DNA of 9,528 nucleotides from an uncultured bacterium. Lineage in GTDB: Bacteria; Hydrogenedentota; Hydrogenedentia; Hydrogenedentales; JAEUWI01. The notes beneath the pieces are model-generated. The model ran no database searches, was not told the origin of the DNA, and saw only the letters and a list, made by a program, of their open reading frames with translations. The position numbers and the translations under genes were made by a program. This document shows, piece after piece, positions 1 through 7,631 of the stretch (position 1 is the first letter of the stretch; every line of letters starts with the position of its first letter). Location of the stretch: the NCBI GenBank assembly GCA_937895305.1, contig CALAXS010000694.1, positions 1 to 9,528 of the forward strand. Reading direction: 5' to 3'.

Positions 1-263
1 CCTGTCACGCCAGTGGCGATGCGAGTCGTGGTCCTGTATTGAATGGAATATTCGCTCATGAAGCGCAAGTTAATGTCAACGGTAAGTTGGAAACAGTAAC
101 CGTTGATGAGGAGTATTTGCGTGAATCCATCATATCGCCGGCATTGAAGGTTGTAGACGGGTATTCACCACTTATGCCGGCATTCAAGAGTCAGTTGTCG
201 GATGAAGATGTAATTAATTTGATCGCGTATATCAAGTCATTGGGCGACGCAGACGCTTCATAG
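1..263 (+). CDS. coxB: Cytochrome c oxidase subunit II, C-terminal cytochrome c domain (partial, 5' end outside window)
   Basis: The reading frame is open from base 3 to the TAG at 261-263; its start lies upstream of the window. The first two visible residues are Cys-His, the end of a CxxCH haem c motif whose first Cys is cut off. The distal haem ligand is probably the Met in YSPLMPAF. The stretch VDEEYLRESI, then the Met region, then LSDEDVINLIAYIKSL is typical of the cytochrome c domain fused to subunit II of caa3-type oxidases, where it accepts electrons outside the membrane and passes them to CuA. The CuA domain and membrane helices are not visible, so a free-standing cytochrome c cannot be strictly excluded, but the position 25 bp upstream of coxA and the VDEEYLRESI pattern favour coxB. 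Confidence 0.85.
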   Translation, partial: CHASGDASRGPVLNGIFAHEAQVNVNGKLETVTVDEEYLRESIISPALKVVDGYSPLMPAFKSQLSDEDVINLIAYIKSLGDADAS

Positions 264-288
264 GTCGGAAAGAACGGGATATAGAAAA

Positions 289-1944
289 ATGGCAGAGCGA
301 GTCATAGAACATATAAAAGATTTTCCTGAGCGGGATTACGAAGCGCCAGAGGTCCACTATTTAAACTGGGCAGGTACGGTGAAGTCATGGCTGTTTACGG
401 TGGATCATAAGCGTATTGCAATTTTGTATCTGATATCTATCAGTGTGTTTTTCCTGGTAGGTGGTTTGTTTGCGGCTATTTTCCGTCTCGAATTGCTGAC
501 ACCCGAGGGGGATGTGCTTCAGGCCGATACGTATAACAAGTTTTTCACACTTCATGGCGTGGTGATGATTTTCTTCTTCCTCATTCCATCGGTACCGGCG
601 ACCCTGGGTAACTTTCTTATCCCCTTGATGATCGGTGCACGGGATGTGGCATTCCCCCGCTTGAACCTTTTGAGCTGGTACATCTATATCATTGGTGGAA
701 CGTTGGCGGTAATATTGACGTTTACCGGGGGTGTGGACACGGGGTGGACATTTTATTCGCCCTTGAGTACGAGTTATGCCAATACGAATGTATTCCTCGC
801 GGTGAGTGCTGCGTTTATCACGGGATTTTCTTCGATATTGACGGGGCTGAATTTCCTGGTGACGATTCACAAGATGCGTGCACCGGGCTTGACCTGGTTC
901 CGTCTGCCCCTCTTTATCTGGGCACACTATGCCACCAGCGTAATCCAGATTCTGGGTACGCCTGTGGTTGCCATCACCCTTTTCCTTATCGGCGTAGAAC
1001 GTATATGGGGCGTGGGAATTTTTGATCCGGGTCTGGGCGGGGATCCCATCCTATTTCAGCACTTGTTCTGGTTCTACTCGCATCCTGCTGTGTATATCAT
1101 GATTCTGCCGGGTATGGGTGTTATCAGTGAGGTGATGTCCTGTTTCTCCCGTAACCGTGTATTCGGGTATGAAATGATTGCCTTTTCCAGTATGGGTATT
1201 GCCATTATCGGCTTTATCGTCTGGGGCCATCATATGTTCATCAGCGGCCAGTCCATGTATGCGGGTATGGTATTCTCCTTCCTGACCATGCTGGTTGCGG
1301 TGCCATCGGCCATTAAGATCTTTAACTGGACCGGTACCATGTATAAGGGCAATGTGGTCTGGGAAACGCCCATGATATATGCGATTGGATTTATGGGCCT
1401 CTTCGCGATTGGTGGGGGTACGGGACTTTATCTCGGGAACATGGGTTTGGATGTCCCGCTTCATGATACGTACTTCGTGGTGTCTCACTTTCACTATGTC
1501 ATGGTGGGCGGCATGGTAATGGCCTATCTTTGCGGTCTTCACTTCTGGTGGCCCAAAATGACGGGTAAGATGTATCCGCGTGTTGCGGCGAATATCAGTG
1601 CCATAGTGATCTTTGTGGGCTTTAACTTTACCTTCTTCCCGCAGTTCATGTTGGGCTGGTTGGGTATGCCACGGCGTTATCATTCTTATCACCCTGATTT
1701 TCAGGTATTGAATATTTTCTCGACGGCGGGTGCGACGGTACTGGGTATCGGGTTTATGATTCCGGTGTTCTATTTCATCTGGTCCATATTTAAAGGCAAA
1801 CCAGCGGGGAGTAATCCCTGGGGGGCGCGCGGCCTGGAGTGGGAGAAATGTACATCACCACCGGATCCCCATAATTTCAAAGAGATTCCAATTGTAACCG
1901 AAGAGGCCTATGCCTATACCGGGGAGGAAACGATCAGTGTCTGA
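289..1944 (+). CDS. coxA: Cytochrome c oxidase subunit I (caa3-type, A2-like haem-copper oxidase)
   Basis: This is the catalytic subunit of the terminal oxidase: it reduces O2 to water at the haem a3-CuB centre and pumps protons across the cytoplasmic membrane. The 551-residue length is normal for the family, with about 12 membrane helices. Visible ligands are His89 (LHGVVMIFF, haem a), His265 with Tyr269 (YSHPAVY, CuB ligand and cross-linked Tyr), His314-His315 (WGHHMF, CuB), His400 (haem a3) and His402 (haem a) in HDTYFVVSHFHYV. Lys343 (SAIKIF) fits the K channel, and Asp119 with Asn126 (ARDVAFPRLN) fit the D-channel entrance. The usual helix-VI Glu of A1 enzymes is absent: position 267 is Ala, preceded by Tyr263-Ser264, the A2 signature. 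The ATG lies 25 bp after coxB with a weak purine-rich ribosome site (CGGGA at 275-279). The 3' end overlaps coxC by 8 bp if coxC starts at GTG 1937. Confidence 0.97.
   Translation: MAERVIEHIKDFPERDYEAPEVHYLNWAGTVKSWLFTVDHKRIAILYLISISVFFLVGGLFAAIFRLELLTPEGDVLQADTYNKFFTLHGVVMIFFFLIPSVPATLGNFLIPLMIGARDVAFPRLNLLSWYIYIIGGTLAVILTFTGGVDTGWTFYSPLSTSYANTNVFLAVSAAFITGFSSILTGLNFLVTIHKMRAPGLTWFRLPLFIWAHYATSVIQILGTPVVAITLFLIGVERIWGVGIFDPGLGGDPILFQHLFWFYSHPAVYIMILPGMGVISEVMSCFSRNRVFGYEMIAFSSMGIAIIGFIVWGHHMFISGQSMYAGMVFSFLTMLVAVPSAIKIFNWTGTMYKGNVVWETPMIYAIGFMGLFAIGGGTGLYLGNMGLDVPLHDTYFVVSHFHYVMVGGMVMAYLCGLHFWWPKMTGKMYPRVAANISAIVIFVGFNFTFFPQFMLGWLGMPRRYHSYHPDFQVLNIFSTAGATVLGIGFMIPVFYFIWSIFKGKPAGSNPWGARGLEWEKCTSPPDPHNFKEIPIVTEEAYAYTGEETISV
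1921..1928 (+). promoter_or_regulatory. Shine-Dalgarno site that decides the coxC start (GTG at 1937)
   Basis: GGGGAGGA sits inside the last codons of coxA, with GGAGG at 1923-1927 ending 9 nt before a GTG at 1937-1939. This is a near-ideal ribosome site. The in-frame ATG at 1910 has no comparable purine tract at the right distance, and it would add nine residues (MPIPGRKRS) unlike other subunit III N-termini. The GTG start gives a protein beginning (M)SEASHP, close to the usual MSEA-type start. Translation of coxC is therefore probably coupled to that of coxA. Confidence 0.7.
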
Positions 1945-2647
1945 AGCTAGCCATCCTACAGACGGCCCGGTCGTAGCACATCACTTTGAGACCTGGGAGC
2001 AGCATGAAGAGTCCTGCACCATGGGGATGTGGCTTTTCCTTGCACAGGAAGTCATGTTCTTCGGCGGCATGTTCTGCTGTTATGCCGTATACCGTTACCT
2101 TTATCCTGAGGCCTGGTTCGAAGGCAGTTCTGCCCTCGACTGGAAAGTAGGCGCCTTCAATACCTCATTCCTGCTTTTGAGTAGTTTTACCATGGCTATG
2201 GGCGTGTACTACAACCAGACGGGCCGGATAAACAAGCTCTTTGGTGTCATGGGTATGCTCTGGGCCACGTTGTTCCTGGGTATTATCTTCGTTGCAGTCA
2301 AGCTACAGTTTGAATGGTTACCCAAGTATCAGGAGGGCGTCGTCCCGGGTACACTGTGGGGGCCTCACGGTCATCATTATGGTCAGCTGGCTGATTTCGA
2401 CGGGCCGGGCGGTCAGGGCGCATTGCAGCTTTTCTTCTGGCTCTACTTTGTCATGACGGGTATGCACGCGTTGCACATGCTCATCGGTTTCGGCATTATT
2501 TTTTGGCTAATGATAAAGTGCCTTAAGGGCAACTTTAACGAGCACAGTTATTTGCATATTTTGTTTTTTGGTCTGTACTGGCACTTTGTGGACATTGTAT
2601 GGATTTTCCTGTACCCCATGTTCTATCTGGTCAACCCCCCGCATTAA
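1937..2647 (+). CDS. coxC: Cytochrome c oxidase subunit III
   Basis: This is the non-catalytic membrane subunit that stabilises subunit I and supports proton uptake. From the GTG start it has 236 residues, the expected size. Family marks are HHFETWEQHEES near the N-terminus, GMWLFLAQEVMFFGG at 30-44 with the conserved Glu38, FVMTGMHALHMLIG at 171-184, and the signature YWHFVDIVWIFLYP at 214-227. A hydrophilic loop rich in His and Gly lies at 136-161, between membrane helices. Starting at the ATG at 1910 would give 245 residues; I prefer GTG 1937 because of the ribosome site and the conserved N-terminus. The gene overlaps the coxA stop by 8 bp and is followed 19 bp later by the subunit IV gene. 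Confidence 0.96.
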   Translation: MSEASHPTDGPVVAHHFETWEQHEESCTMGMWLFLAQEVMFFGGMFCCYAVYRYLYPEAWFEGSSALDWKVGAFNTSFLLLSSFTMAMGVYYNQTGRINKLFGVMGMLWATLFLGIIFVAVKLQFEWLPKYQEGVVPGTLWGPHGHHYGQLADFDGPGGQGALQLFFWLYFVMTGMHALHMLIGFGIIFWLMIKCLKGNFNEHSYLHILFFGLYWHFVDIVWIFLYPMFYLVNPPH

Positions 2648-2666
2648 GCATTAGGAGTCAAGACGC

Positions 2667-2999
2667 ATGTCTTCCCATCACATAGTTACCCCGAAAACCT
2701 ATGGCACTGTTCTTATTGCCCTGGCCTGCTTGATGGCATTAACCTGTTTTGCAGCGAAGTCACCCAGCATGGACATCTCACCCGCAGTGAACTTGGGTCT
2801 CGCATTGTTGATTGCTGTGACGAAAACGGCATGTGTCATGAGCTTTTTCATGCACGTGAAGTTCAGCAGTAAGCTGGTCAAGGTGTTTACTATAACGGCA
2901 CCCATGTTTCTGATGATTTTATTTTTCCTCGTTTTTAGTGATTTTATGACCCGTGGTGGCTCATTCTGGTCCCCGTTCAGCACAGCGATAGGGTTTTAA
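2667..2999 (+). CDS. coxD: Cytochrome c oxidase subunit IV (prokaryotic small subunit)
   Basis: The small 110-residue membrane protein has three predicted helices at about 12-30, 40-62 and 72-93. The second ends in VTKTACVMSFFMHVKFS (51-67), matching the K-x(6)-FFMH-x-K pattern of the bacterial subunit IV family (CyoD/COX4-like), which helps assemble or stabilise the CuB site. The ATG has a good ribosome site (TAGGAG at 2652-2657). It is the last gene of the operon: only 23 bp separate its stop from the terminator. The name coxD is used for its operon position; ctaF is an equivalent label in other systems. Confidence 0.88.
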   Translation: MSSHHIVTPKTYGTVLIALACLMALTCFAAKSPSMDISPAVNLGLALLIAVTKTACVMSFFMHVKFSSKLVKVFTITAPMFLMILFFLVFSDFMTRGGSFWSPFSTAIGF

Positions 3000-3022
3000 C
3001 CCAGCTTTAATTCAGTCTTTTC

Positions 3023-3056
3023 AAGGCGTTAACTTTCGGGTTGACGCCTTTTTTTT
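3023..3056 (+). terminator. Intrinsic terminator of the cox operon
   Basis: The arms AAGGCGTTAAC (3023-3033) and GTTGACGCCTT (3040-3050) form an 11-bp stem with one G-U wobble around a six-base loop TTTCGG. The 3' arm runs directly into a T tract, giving eight consecutive T from 3049 to 3056. This is a textbook rho-independent terminator on the + strand, placed 23 bp after the subunit IV stop. Confidence 0.93.
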
Positions 3057-3077
3057 ATGGGGTGATAAGGCTATACT
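3041..3077 (+). promoter_or_regulatory. Candidate promoter for the PSCyt1/PSD1 gene, overlapping the terminator
   Basis: TTGACG (3041-3046), within the 3' arm of the terminator, resembles a -35 box. At 17 bp spacing there is GATAAG (3064-3069), a 4-of-6 match to TATAAT. A better -10 hexamer, TATACT (3072-3077), lies 25 bp from TTGACG, too far for the same pair, and has only a T tract where its own -35 should be. Either would put transcription start 30-40 bp before the ATG at 3117. A separate promoter is expected after so strong a terminator, but which hexamers are used is a guess. Confidence 0.25.
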
Positions 3078-3116
3078 GTGCGTTGTAGCAGAATCTTCTC
3101 GCGAGGTTGATAGTTT

Positions 3117-6100
3117 ATGTTTCATGGTTCTATAAAACGGAGCTTGTTGCTCGCCGTACTTATGGCGATGGTGTCGCCCAGTATCCTGGCAGAGGATGCA
3201 TCTGATCCATTGGCAGCGGAGGGCATCGAATTTTTTGAGACGAAGGTGCGCCCGGTACTTGCGGAGCATTGTTATGAATGCCATGGTCCTGAAAAGCAAA
3301 AGGCGGGATTGCGTCTGGATGCGCGTGCGGCTCTGTTGAGTGGTGGGGAAATGGGTCCGGTGTTGGTGCCGGGGGATGGTGCAGCGAGCAAGCTGGTTCA
3401 GGCGATTCGTCGTGAGGGCGAAATCAAGATGCCGCCGGAGACCCCGTTGGATAGCGGGGCGATTCAGGCACTGGAAGAATGGGTGGCCATGGGTGCGCCC
3501 TGGCCAGAAGAAACGGATCGTGGCCCGATTACGATGGCGGAGCGGATCACGTGGTCTCGTGATAATCATTGGTCTTTCAAGTCGGTTGTTTCACCTCCCC
3601 TACCCGATGGGTATGCGGGGCAGGGCGTGGATTACTTTATAGGCGAGCGTCTGGTTGCTGCTGGTCTTACGGCTTTACCCCGTGCGGATAAATATACCCA
3701 GTTGCGCCGATTGAGTTTTGATTTAACGGGGTTACCCCCTTCCTTTGATGATATGGAAGCGTTCCTGGCGAATGAAGATGAAGGGGCGTATGCGGCGTGG
3801 GTGGATAAGCTGCTTGCATCGCCCCAGTTTGGCGAGCGTTGGGGGCGACATTGGCTTGATTTGGCGCGCTATGCCGATACCAAGGGGTATGTGTTTCAGG
3901 AGGAGCGTGATTTTGGTTTTTCTCACACCTATCGTGATTATGTAGTTCGTGCCCTGAATGAGGATAAACCTTATGACCAATTCATCAAGGAGCAGCTGGC
4001 CGCTGATTTGATGACGTTGGAGGATCAACGGTCTCTGGCGGCGTTGGGATTTCAGACGTTGGGACGCAGGTTTGTTGGGAATGTACACGATCAGATCGAT
4101 GACAAGATTGATGTGGTGTCGCGGGGCTTAATGGGAGTGACGATGCAGTGCGCCAGATGCCACGATCACAAATATGACCCTCTGACCCAGGCAGACTACT
4201 ACGCTCTCTATGGTGTTTTCAGGAGCACCACAGAACCCGAAGAAAAACCTATCATCGCAGCGCGTGATCCTGAAGACCCGGACTACCAGGATTTCCTCAA
4301 GGCCAAAGCAGAAAAAGAAGCCGACCTTAAGGCCCACATGACGAAGCTCCATGTGGATTTATTGAATGATGGGCGCAACAAAGTGGGTATCTATTTACAG
4401 GCGGGGTATGACAGTCTTGAGATAGTGGATACGGAGCCTTTTCGTACTTTGGCGCGTGATCGTGAATTGTTGTGGCAGTTGGTGGAGCGATGGCGTACCT
4501 TCCTCAAGGAGAAGTTGGCGGCTGAGGGGCATGATCCTGTCTTTACTCCATTGAAGGCTTTTGCAGCTTTAACGGCAGAACAGTTTCCGGCGGAAGCGGC
4601 GGCATTGGCGAAGAAGTTTTCGGAAAATGAGGATAAGACCGCGAAACTGAATAGCAGTGTAGCTAAACTGTTTGAGGGTGATGCACCTGAATCCATGGGT
4701 GTGGTAATGACCGGTTATGGGGATTTGCTGAAATCGGTGAATCAGGAGTGGTCCGATTTGCTTGCTGCGACTTCCCAGATTGCGGTACATACGGGTGAGG
4801 CGGGCAACTTTCCCACGGCTCTGGAAGGGGCGGAGCGGGAGGCGTTGCGACTATTATTATACGGTGCTGACAGCCCGGCTAATTTTCCTGAATCCAGTGT
4901 CTGGGACTTGAGTGATGTGCCCACGCAGGGCACAATACGGAATCGGCGCAATGGCATCGCGAAATTGGAAGCGACGCATAAGGGACGACCGGACCGGGCG
5001 ATGGTGGTGGCGGATACGGATCCGCTTTTTGCGCCGTATGTGTTTAAGCGGGGTAAGCCTGGTAATCGCGGGGACGAAGTACCACGTCGTTACATAGAGA
5101 TTTTTTCGAGTGAGGTCAAGCCTTTTGAGCAAGGGAGTGGTCGTCTTGAACTGGCGGAGGCGATAACAAGCAGGGACAACCCCCTGACGGCGCGTGTATT
5201 TGTGAATCGGGTCTGGATGTATCTTTATGAGCAGCCTCTGGTGAATACACCGAGTGATTTCGGGTTGAAGGGTGATGCACCTACCCACCCTGAAGTACTG
5301 GATTATCTTGCATCCCACTTCATTGAATCGGGGTGGTCTGTGAAGCAGCTCATTCGGGAGATTGTACTTTCTGAGAGTTATCGGCGTAGTAGTGCACCGG
5401 ATGAAAGTGCCTCGGCAGTGGACCCGGAGAATCGTCTGTTGTGGCGACAGAACCGGAAGCGACTGGTTTTTGAGGCGATGTGGGATTCCATGCTTCTGGC
5501 CAGTGGTGCGTTGGATCTGAGTCTGGGTGGGCATGCAATTGATATTACGAAAGAGCCTCTTGTTCCGCGCCGATCGATCTATAGTCGGATTGAACGCCAG
5601 AATTTACCGAATTTATTTCGAACCTTTGATTTTGCGTCGCCCGATGCGCACAGTCCGCGTAGGTATAAAACGACGGTGCCGCAACAGGCTTTGTATTTGT
5701 TGAACAGTCGTTTTTCTGCGACACAGGCACGGACCTTGGTTGCGCGGGAGGACATGCAGGCCCTGGATGATGTTGATGCGCAGATAGCATTGTTGTATCA
5801 GATTGTGAATCAACGTTCGCCTGGTGATGATGAAGCGATGTTGGCGCGGGATTTTATAGCAGCGGCTGTGGTTGATGATAGCATCGTTGCGGATTGGCAT
5901 TATGGGTATGGGGTTATTGATGAATCGGGTGTGTATAGCGAAGCTTTTGTTCCGTACCCATTTTTCGGGAAGGATGCCTGGAAGGGTGGGGATGAAGTGC
6001 CGGATGCGAAACTGGATTGGTCTATGCTGAATCGCGAGGGTGGTCATCCTGGGGTTAAGTATGCAGCGATTCGTCGTTGGGTCGCACCGCGTGACGGGGT

Positions 6101-6476
6101 CGTTTCAATGTCGGGCACACTGTCCCATCCCAGCGATCAGGGTGATGGTGTGGTAGCTTCTATTCTTTCGACCGAAGGGGGTGTGCTGTGGACCCGGACG
6201 GTGGCGAATGGCCAGAAACGTTCGCGGGTAACGCGGTATTCGGTGAAGGCCGGGGAATATATTGATTTTGTGGTTCATGCCGGGGCGAATCAGTCCCACG
6301 ACTCTTTCAAGTGGGCACCTATTATTCGGTATCGTCGAGATAAGGCGTTTCCCGGGACGCAACTGTCCTGGTTAGCTGTTGAGGATTTTGCGGGTATGGC
6401 TGCGGAACCATTGCAGCCGATGGAACAGTATGCGCAGGTTTTAATGCTGACCAACGAGTTTATGTTTGTCGATTAG
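3117..6476 (+). CDS. Exported PSCyt1-PSCyt2(DUF1549)-PSD1(DUF1553) protein
   Basis: This large 1119-residue protein belongs to a family abundant in Planctomycetes and relatives. The N-terminus is a signal peptide: positive residues, the hydrophobic stretch 10-24, and a likely cleavage after SILA (22-25). PSCyt1 spans about 35-130: Cys52, Cys55 and His56 form the CxxCH motif (CYECHGPEKQKAGLRLD), and Met105 in KMPPETPL is a possible distal haem ligand. PSCyt2/DUF1549 spans about 170-370 (RRLSFDLTGLPP, FGERWGRHWLDLARYADT, and a second CxxCH at 345-349 in CARCHDHKYDP). A helical, charged linker covers about 385-560. PSD1/DUF1553 begins near 675 (RLELAEAI, NPLTARVFVNRVW, LTGLP-type motifs absent here) and ends with LTNEFMFVD. 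A beta-rich block at about 918-1085 interrupts it. The biochemical function is not established; roles in complex polysaccharide use have been proposed. The ATG has GCGAGG at 3101-3106 as ribosome site. No DUF1501 partner gene adjoins it. Confidence 0.93.
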   Translation: MFHGSIKRSLLLAVLMAMVSPSILAEDASDPLAAEGIEFFETKVRPVLAEHCYECHGPEKQKAGLRLDARAALLSGGEMGPVLVPGDGAASKLVQAIRREGEIKMPPETPLDSGAIQALEEWVAMGAPWPEETDRGPITMAERITWSRDNHWSFKSVVSPPLPDGYAGQGVDYFIGERLVAAGLTALPRADKYTQLRRLSFDLTGLPPSFDDMEAFLANEDEGAYAAWVDKLLASPQFGERWGRHWLDLARYADTKGYVFQEERDFGFSHTYRDYVVRALNEDKPYDQFIKEQLAADLMTLEDQRSLAALGFQTLGRRFVGNVHDQIDDKIDVVSRGLMGVTMQCARCHDHKYDPLTQADYYALYGVFRSTTEPEEKPIIAARDPEDPDYQDFLKAKAEKEADLKAHMTKLHVDLLNDGRNKVGIYLQAGYDSLEIVDTEPFRTLARDRELLWQLVERWRTFLKEKLAAEGHDPVFTPLKAFAALTAEQFPAEAAALAKKFSENEDKTAKLNSSVAKLFEGDAPESMGVVMTGYGDLLKSVNQEWSDLLAATSQIAVHTGEAGNFPTALEGAEREALRLLLYGADSPANFPESSVWDLSDVPTQGTIRNRRNGIAKLEATHKGRPDRAMVVADTDPLFAPYVFKRGKPGNRGDEVPRRYIEIFSSEVKPFEQGSGRLELAEAITSRDNPLTARVFVNRVWMYLYEQPLVNTPSDFGLKGDAPTHPEVLDYLASHFIESGWSVKQLIREIVLSESYRRSSAPDESASAVDPENRLLWRQNRKRLVFEAMWDSMLLASGALDLSLGGHAIDITKEPLVPRRSIYSRIERQNLPNLFRTFDFASPDAHSPRRYKTTVPQQALYLLNSRFSATQARTLVAREDMQALDDVDAQIALLYQIVNQRSPGDDEAMLARDFIAAAVVDDSIVADWHYGYGVIDESGVYSEAFVPYPFFGKDAWKGGDEVPDAKLDWSMLNREGGHPGVKYAAIRRWVAPRDGVVSMSGTLSHPSDQGDGVVASILSTEGGVLWTRTVANGQKRSRVTRYSVKAGEYIDFVVHAGANQSHDSFKWAPIIRYRRDKAFPGTQLSWLAVEDFAGMAAEPLQPMEQYAQVLMLTNEFMFVD

Positions 6477-6486
6477 CAGCCGGGTG

Positions 6487-7581
6487 CTAGGGCTGATTCA
6501 GGGTGGAGACGATGCGGGTTCCACGTACCTCTTCGTTGTCCTGGTGATAGATAGCTTGCCCTGTAATTTCGTGGGTGCCCTTTTCCGTTGCAGGTATATC
6601 GAGGCTGTAGGTGAGTTCAATGGGGAAGGTGGGGGGTGAATCCCAGACGAAGGTGAGTAAATCTTCCTTCCCCGGCTTGGGTGAAAATGTGGGGCCATTT
6701 TCTGTTGGAGTCATTTTTTGGAAAATCCAGCCTTTGGGGATTTGCTCTGTAACGGCGAAGTTCTGGATGGGCAACGCGTCGGGATAACTCAGGTGCAGTT
6801 GAATGGTCATGGTTTCACCCGGTGTGTAGGTGTTTGCTATGGTCCGATTCAGTGCTACACGTTCCCGGGGTGCTTGTACGACTGTGGGTGGGTCCGGTTT
6901 TTTCATGTTCTGTAGGGGTGCTGCAAGTTTCTTTTCCAGGGCATCTGTTGCACCTGCAGGCGTCAGGGTGGAGGTAGCTGGATTGGAACGTAATTCCCCG
7001 GCAGTGGTCCGAAAGATAGCCACACTTGCTAGGGCCTGTGGCGCAGGGCGCAGGGCTTCGGGTGCTTTGATGTAATAACTGAAAGTAGCCGGGAATTGGG
7101 GCACTTTGATCCAGGCAAATTGGTGGGGACTGCTGTGCCCTTCTTTGGGATAGAGGTCGGGCCAGGTACCGTCGCCCATTCCAGCAAAGGCGAATCCTCT
7201 GGGCAGGGTTGTTTCGATGCCCAGGGCGTGGACGGTTTCTTTGCCGGAGATGCGTTCGATTTCATAGCGCACTTCCAGGACATCGCTTGTTTTGTAGGCA
7301 CCTTCATTGCTTACGGTCTGGATGAGGCGCAGTTCCGAATCAGGGGGTGTGACTTTTTGCGGGGAGCGAGTGGGCTGGGGCCTGGGGGGCTCTTTGGCAG
7401 GGTCGGGTGCCCGGGTGAGGTCTGATTTTGGGACATCAGCCTTGGCGGATGCGGGTATTACGCGATTGGTTTCAATGGCCATGGAATTGGGGTCGTTAAT
7501 ACGTTGCGTGAGTATAATTCCAAGTCCAATGAGGGTGATGAGGACAACACCTAAAGCAAAACCCAGGAACGCTTTTTTCAT
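6487..7581 (-). CDS. Membrane-anchored protein of unknown function with two related beta-type domains
   Basis: I do not recognise this as a named family. The chosen start (ATG at 7579-7581) gives 364 residues beginning MKKAFLGF, with a single hydrophobic segment at about 4-25. There is no lipobox Cys, so it is probably a signal anchor or uncleaved signal, with the rest outside the cytoplasm. A Pro- and Lys-rich linker (about 50-82) follows. Two similar regions come next: about 84-208, with TTLPRGFAFAGM, FAWIKVPQFPATFSYYIKAP; and about 248-362, with EQIPKGWIFQKM, FVWDSPPTFPIELTYSLDIP. Both share a (L/I)P-x-G-(F/W)-x-F core, then F-x-W, then FP-x-x-(F/L)-(S/T)-Y, as in DUF11/Ig-like extracellular repeats. 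A longer ORF from ATG 7659 would overlap the fusion gene and add 26 unconvincing residues. It lies 50 bp downstream of aroK-aroC, likely in one transcript. Confidence 0.75.
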   Translation of the reverse strand: MKKAFLGFALGVVLITLIGLGIILTQRINDPNSMAIETNRVIPASAKADVPKSDLTRAPDPAKEPPRPQPTRSPQKVTPPDSELRLIQTVSNEGAYKTSDVLEVRYEIERISGKETVHALGIETTLPRGFAFAGMGDGTWPDLYPKEGHSSPHQFAWIKVPQFPATFSYYIKAPEALRPAPQALASVAIFRTTAGELRSNPATSTLTPAGATDALEKKLAAPLQNMKKPDPPTVVQAPRERVALNRTIANTYTPGETMTIQLHLSYPDALPIQNFAVTEQIPKGWIFQKMTPTENGPTFSPKPGKEDLLTFVWDSPPTFPIELTYSLDIPATEKGTHEITGQAIYHQDNEEVRGTRIVSTLNQP

Positions 7582-7631
7582 CGATTCTTTACCCTTTATG
7601 AATACGCTAAAGTCGTCAGTATATCTGAATG

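Noticed and set aside
385..1692. Two long - strand open frames (385-927 and 1051-1692) opposite coxA
   Set aside because: coxA is certain from its haem and copper ligands; the antisense translations are His/Arg-rich with no family resemblance.
1910..1936. ATG at 1910 as the coxC start
   Set aside because: It gives an N-terminal extension unlike subunit III, while GTG at 1937 has GGAGG at ideal distance and a family-like N-terminus.
4149..4163. Second CxxCH (residues 345-349) in the PSD1-family protein as a certain haem c site
   Set aside because: The motif is conserved in DUF1549, but without a clear second axial ligand I mention it only as a possible haem or metal site.
4857..5534. 225-codon open frame on the - strand within the PSD1 gene
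   Set aside because: It is antisense to well-conserved DUF1553 coding sequence, its Arg/Thr/His-rich translation is typical of a shadow frame, and no ribosome site is evident.
6477..6495. Short hairpin CAGCC...GGCTG between the convergent genes, as a bidirectional terminator
   Set aside because: The stem is only 5 bp with a 9-nt loop, and no T tract follows on either strand.
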